This document shows positions 28,704-31,432 of a DNA stretch of 31,432 nt, piece after piece. This DNA is from Actinomycetes bacterium (GTDB taxonomy: Bacteria; Actinomycetota; Actinomycetes; Actinomycetales; Microbacteriaceae): positions 1 to 31,432 of the forward strand of contig JAEXHA010000054.1 of the NCBI GenBank assembly GCA_023450335.1, written 5' to 3'. The stretch's first letter is position 1. The number at the start of each line of letters is the position of its first letter. Position numbers and translations under genes: made by a program. The notes under the pieces are model-generated. The model was not told the origin of the DNA. It saw only the letters and a program-made list of their open reading frames with translations, and did no database searches.

Positions 28704-29375
28704 ATGCGAGGGGTGGATGCCATGGGCGACGACGGACGGGACATCGACCCGTCATCGATTCTGCGCGCGATCGATGACGACACGCGGCGGGTGCAGGGGG
28801 CCCTGACCCCGAACGCGACCCTGCTCTACACGACCTGGGGTGTGGCCTGGGCCGTGGGCTTTCTCGCGGTGTATGCGGCCTTCGCGCCGGAGGAACAACC
28901 GCTGATCCCGTTCGCGCTGGGCGCGGCGATCGGCGGTGCGGCGCTGCTGGCGGCCATTCTCCTCTCCGCGATCCACTCCGCGCGCCGCAGCGCCGGCTCA
29001 CGGGGACCCTCGGTCGTGCAGGGTGCGATCTACGGCAACATCTTCCCGGTGGCCTTCACCCTCATGGGGCTGCTCGGCTGGCGCCTGGCCGCTGCGGGCG
29101 TGCCGCCGATGACGCTGCTTTCGTATTGGGTGGCTGTCCCGTGCCTGATCGTCGGCATCCTCTTCGCCGCCGGCGCGGCGATGTGGAACGACCGGTCGCA
29201 GCTCGTCTTCGGCTGCTGGACCTTCATCGTGGGGCTCGGCTCGCTCGCACTCATCCCGCCGCACAACCTCCTCGCGGGCGCCGCAGGCGGCGTCGGCTTC
29301 CTCCTGCTCGCCGTCGTGCAGGCGCTGCGTCCGGCGCTCACGTCGGGGCCGATCACACAGACCGTCGATGGATGA
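28704..29375 (+). CDS. Multi-pass membrane protein of unknown function, co-encoded with a winged-helix regulator
   Basis: This 223-aa protein has an acidic cytosolic N terminus (DIDPSSILRAIDDDTRRVQG) and about six hydrophobic helices: LLYTTWGVAWAVGFLAVYAA, FALGAAIGGAALLAAILL, IFPVAFTLMGLLGW, VAVPCLIVGILFAAGAAM, FGCWTFIVGLGSLALI and GGVGFLLLAVVQAL. I do not recognise a named transporter family. Its gene overlaps the next by eight bases, so membrane protein and DNA-binding protein are made together; it could sense a signal, or sequester the regulator. Start choice is uncertain: ATG 28704 has AGAGAAG upstream, ATG 28722 has GAGGGG eight bases upstream, and GTG 28683 is also in frame. Confidence 0.72.
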   Translation: MRGVDAMGDDGRDIDPSSILRAIDDDTRRVQGALTPNATLLYTTWGVAWAVGFLAVYAAFAPEEQPLIPFALGAAIGGAALLAAILLSAIHSARRSAGSRGPSVVQGAIYGNIFPVAFTLMGLLGWRLAAAGVPPMTLLSYWVAVPCLIVGILFAAGAAMWNDRSQLVFGCWTFIVGLGSLALIPPHNLLAGAAGGVGFLLLAVVQALRPALTSGPITQTVDG

Positions 29376-29664
29376 GCTCGATCCCGTCATCCATGTGCAG
29401 GCGCGGCTGCGCATCGTGACGATGCTCGACGCCCTGGGTGCGGGTGACTCGCTGTCGTTCCCGCGGCTGCAGACGCTGCTCGGCGTCACCTCGGGCAACC
29501 TCGCCACGCATCTGCGCAAGCTCGAGGACAGCGGCTATGTCGCCGTGCGCAAGGTGCTCGAAGGGCGCACCCCGGTCACCTACATCAGCCTCACCGAAGA
29601 CGGCCGCCTCGCCTTCCGCGTGTACAAGAAGAACCTGCGGGCGCTGCTCGACCCGGCGACCTGA
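29368..29664 (+). CDS. Winged-helix transcriptional regulator (MarR/HTH_34-like)
   Basis: This 98-aa single-domain DNA-binding protein has VIHVQARLRIVTMLDAL, then SLSFPRLQTLLGVTSGNLA, a recognition helix THLRKLEDSGYV and a wing EGRTPVTYISLTEDGR. This is the short winged-helix type (HTH_34) often encoded beside ABC transporters or small membrane proteins. It has no sensor domain, so the ligand or partner must be separate; the co-encoded membrane protein is a candidate. ATG 29368 overlaps the preceding stop by eight bases. It probably binds the palindrome at 28644-28660. Confidence 0.85.
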   Translation: MDELDPVIHVQARLRIVTMLDALGAGDSLSFPRLQTLLGVTSGNLATHLRKLEDSGYVAVRKVLEGRTPVTYISLTEDGRLAFRVYKKNLRALLDPAT

Positions 29665-29783
29665 CCGCGGCGCCCCGCCCGCCCCAGGCCGTGCGCTGCG
29701 CTGACCGCGGCGCAGGCCCCGCCCGGGTACGTGGCGATGACCCGCTCGCCTGCTCGACCGACCGACGTGCCCGCGCGGGCAAC

Positions 29784-29789
29784 TAAGGT
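29784..29789 (+). promoter_or_regulatory. Putative -10 box of leaderless F420-dependent LLM gene
   Basis: TAAGGT ends seven bases before the GTG at 29797. In the preceding 130-bp gap the 13-mer CTGACCGCGGCGC occurs twice, at 29661 and 29701, with no clear role. Confidence 0.5.
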
Positions 29790-29796
29790 GTGCAGA

Positions 29797-30786
29797 GTGA
29801 CGACGCCTCCCCAGATCCACTTCGTCGCGGCGCTCGAACAGCTCGACCCGCGCGAGGCGGTGCGGCTGGCCGCCGTCGCCGATCACGCCGGCTTCGCCGG
29901 GACCGTCGTCGCGGACCGATTTCAGCCGTGGCTTCCCGGTCAGGGCAACGCGTCGTTCGTGTGGGCCGTCGCCGGCGCGATCGGCCAGCAGACCGCCGGC
30001 GCCGTCACCGTCTCGGCCGTGCCGGGGTTCCGCATGCACCCGGCCGCCCTCGCACAGGCCAGTGCCACCCTGGCATCCCTCTACCCAGATCGCCACCGCC
30101 TCGTGCTGTCGGCCGGCGACGCCATCGACGAGCACGTGGTCGGCGGCTACTGGCCTGAGGCGCCTGAACGCGCCGCGCGGCTGTTCGAGGCGAGCGCGGT
30201 GATCCGCCGTCTGTTCGCCGCGTCGGCCAAGGGCAACGACGTGCGGCACGCCGGTGACCATTTCCGGCTCGAGACCGCGAGGCTGTGGACCATGCCCGCC
30301 ACACCCCCGCCCGTGCAGGTGTGGGCCGGCGGTCCGGTGACCGCAGGCCGTGCCGGCCACGCCGGCGACGGCATCGTGGTGCAAGCCGGTCCGCTGCAAC
30401 GGATGGCCGCGGTGCTGGCCGCGTTCCGCGAGAGCAGTCGCACTGCGTCGGCTTCGCTCGCGACAGCGCACGTGCAGGTCTCGTGGGCACCGACCGACGA
30501 AGCGGCGCGGGAGCAGGCGTTGCGCGACTGGCCGATGGCGGGGCTCCGTTTTCCGCGCGGTGACATCCGCTCGCCGTTCGACGTCGACCAGCTGGCCCGA
30601 TCGGTCACGATCGATGACATCCGCGCGCGCATTCCGGTCTCGGCCGACCTCGAGGTGCACCGCGCCCACCTGCAGGGCCTGCTCGACCTGGGCTTCGATG
30701 CCCTCCACGTGCACAACGTCGGGCGTGAGCAGGATGCCTTCATCGACGCGTTCGCCCGCGACGTGCTGCCGAAGCTGGTGCGCTGA
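29797..30786 (+). CDS. F420-dependent LLM oxidoreductase, glucose-6-phosphate-dehydrogenase (FGD)-like family
   Basis: This 329-aa luciferase-like protein has the FGD-family segment ADRFQPWLPGQGNASFVWAV near residue 36, then an EHVVGGYWPEAPERAARLFEA region and PPPVQVWAGGPVTAGRAGHAGDGIVVQAG on the cofactor side. These place it with the F420-dependent G6PDH-like LLM family; whether glucose-6-phosphate is the real substrate is open, because many relatives use other compounds. The GTG follows a leaderless -10 box. Its stop overlaps the cofE start (TGATG), so enzyme and coenzyme synthesis are coupled, which supports real F420 use. Confidence 0.86.
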   Translation: MTTPPQIHFVAALEQLDPREAVRLAAVADHAGFAGTVVADRFQPWLPGQGNASFVWAVAGAIGQQTAGAVTVSAVPGFRMHPAALAQASATLASLYPDRHRLVLSAGDAIDEHVVGGYWPEAPERAARLFEASAVIRRLFAASAKGNDVRHAGDHFRLETARLWTMPATPPPVQVWAGGPVTAGRAGHAGDGIVVQAGPLQRMAAVLAAFRESSRTASASLATAHVQVSWAPTDEAAREQALRDWPMAGLRFPRGDIRSPFDVDQLARSVTIDDIRARIPVSADLEVHRAHLQGLLDLGFDALHVHNVGREQDAFIDAFARDVLPKLVR

Positions 30787-31432
30787 TGGGCGGCATGAGC
30801 ATCTGGGCGCTGCCGGGGATGCCGGAGGTGCGCACCGGCGACGATCTCGCGATGCTCATCTTCGACGCCGTCGCGCGATCGGGTGAGCCGCTGGCCGACG
30901 GCGACATCGTCGTGGTGACCTCGAAGATCGTCTCCAAGGCCGAGGGGCGCTCGGTCATCGCCGACGACCGTGAGGCGGCCATCACGGCCGAGACCATGCG
31001 CGTGGTCGCGACCCGCCAACGCGCCGGCGGCGGTGTGACGCGCATCGTGCAGAACCGGCTCGGCATCGTCGGCGCCGCGGCGGGGGTGGACGCGTCGAAC
31101 ACCGCGCCCGGCACGGTGCTGCTGCTGCCGGTCGACCCTGATGCGTCGGCGCGGGCGCTGGCGGCCGAGCTGCGGGCGCGCTCAGGCGCCGAGGTGGGCG
31201 TCATCGTGAGCGACACGCTCGGGCGTGCGTGGCGCGACGGGCAGACCGACGTGGCCATCGGCGCCGGCGGCGTCGAGGTGTTCGACCGGCTGCACGGGCA
31301 GGTCGACAGCGCCGGCAAGCCGCTCGTGGTGACCCTGCCGTGCGTGGCCGACGAACTGGCCTCGGCCGCCGACCTCGTCAAGGGCAAGCTCAGCGGCTGC
31401 CCCGTCGCCGTCGTCCGCGGCATGGGGCGGCT
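30786..31432 (+). CDS. cofE: Coenzyme F420-0:L-glutamate ligase, 5' part (runs off window)
   Basis: The frame is open from ATG 30786 to the window end (215 codons). The product is CofE/FbiB-type: IWALPGMPEVRTGDDLAMLI, DGDIVVVTSKIVSKAEGR, NRLGIVGAAAGVDASNT, and SDTLGRAWRDGQTDVAIG are signature blocks. The enzyme adds glutamates to F420-0 in a GTP-dependent manner to give the poly-glutamate tail of F420. A C-terminal FMN domain, as in mycobacterial FbiB, cannot be judged. An ATG at 30795 is an alternative start, but the overlap with the previous stop favours 30786. The gene confirms that this organism makes F420, relevant to the several LLM proteins in the window. Confidence 0.92.
   Translation, partial: MGGMSIWALPGMPEVRTGDDLAMLIFDAVARSGEPLADGDIVVVTSKIVSKAEGRSVIADDREAAITAETMRVVATRQRAGGGVTRIVQNRLGIVGAAAGVDASNTAPGTVLLLPVDPDASARALAAELRARSGAEVGVIVSDTLGRAWRDGQTDVAIGAGGVEVFDRLHGQVDSAGKPLVVTLPCVADELASAADLVKGKLSGCPVAVVRGMGR

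Noticed and set aside
1..31432. Mobile elements, phage genes, CRISPR arrays, toxin-antitoxin pairs
   Set aside because: I looked for transposase, integrase and terminase motifs, regularly spaced repeats and typical small operons and found none. The only tandem repeat is the coding Pro-rich linker.

Overview
The window is about 31 kb of very GC-rich DNA from a high-GC actinobacterium. It most resembles Microbacterium or another Microbacteriaceae. The signs are strong G/C third-position bias, many GTG starts, leaderless -10 boxes (TAnnnT about 6-8 nt before the start codon), a DUF7882-type small protein, a DUF5701 protein, several LLM flavin/F420 oxidoreductases and an F420 biosynthesis gene. 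No insertion sequence, phage gene, CRISPR array or plasmid function is visible. It reads as ordinary chromosome with several small accessory systems.

Region 1 (1-9110) is mostly housekeeping: the 3' end of a glycerate kinase, phosphoglucomutase (pgm) divergent from prephenate dehydratase (pheA), an MsnO8-type LLM oxidoreductase, a diacylglycerol-kinase-like lipid kinase divergent from seryl-tRNA synthetase (serS), a HAD hydrolase overlapping serS, tRNA-Ser(TGA) and an LCP-family cell-wall ligase. A second tRNA-Ser(GCT) lies at 10.8 kb, so serS and two tRNA-Ser genes sit within 5.6 kb.

Region 2 (9175-14482) is more accessory. A MarR regulator faces a run of four small genes (54, 112, 87 and 33 aa) across an AT-rich intergenic segment full of repeats. 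After tRNA-Ser(GCT) and its terminator come a DUF5701 gene, a 314-bp stretch without a convincing gene, and a large secreted or anchored cutinase-type hydrolase with a PKD-like domain, a Pro/Thr-rich linker and three Ig-like repeats.

Region 3 (14451-17460) looks like a reactive-sulfur response module. A CoA-disulfide-reductase-like flavoprotein fused to rhodanese is preceded by an overlapping 54-aa Cys-rich ORF and diverges from a two-Cys, His-less CsoR-family repressor of CstR type. Two palindromic ATACCCC-type operators lie between them.

Region 4 (17515-25217): a MarR/SDR divergent pair with two operators over the SDR promoter, then a carbohydrate unit read leftwards: beta-glucoside-type PTS EIIBCA, LicT/BglG antiterminator and a ChbG/YdjC-family deacetylase. 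Its leader has a consensus promoter, a RAT sequence and an overlapping intrinsic terminator. An LLM oxidoreductase and a PutP-type Na+/proline symporter follow.

Region 5 (25396-31432): a YjbR/MmcQ protein, a zinc alcohol dehydrogenase, a two-gene ABC exporter divergent from a membrane protein plus winged-helix regulator (perfect palindrome between them), a G6PDH-family F420-dependent LLM enzyme, and the 5' part of cofE, which makes the glutamate tail of F420. All assignments come from reading the sequence and recalling family motifs; no database search was run.
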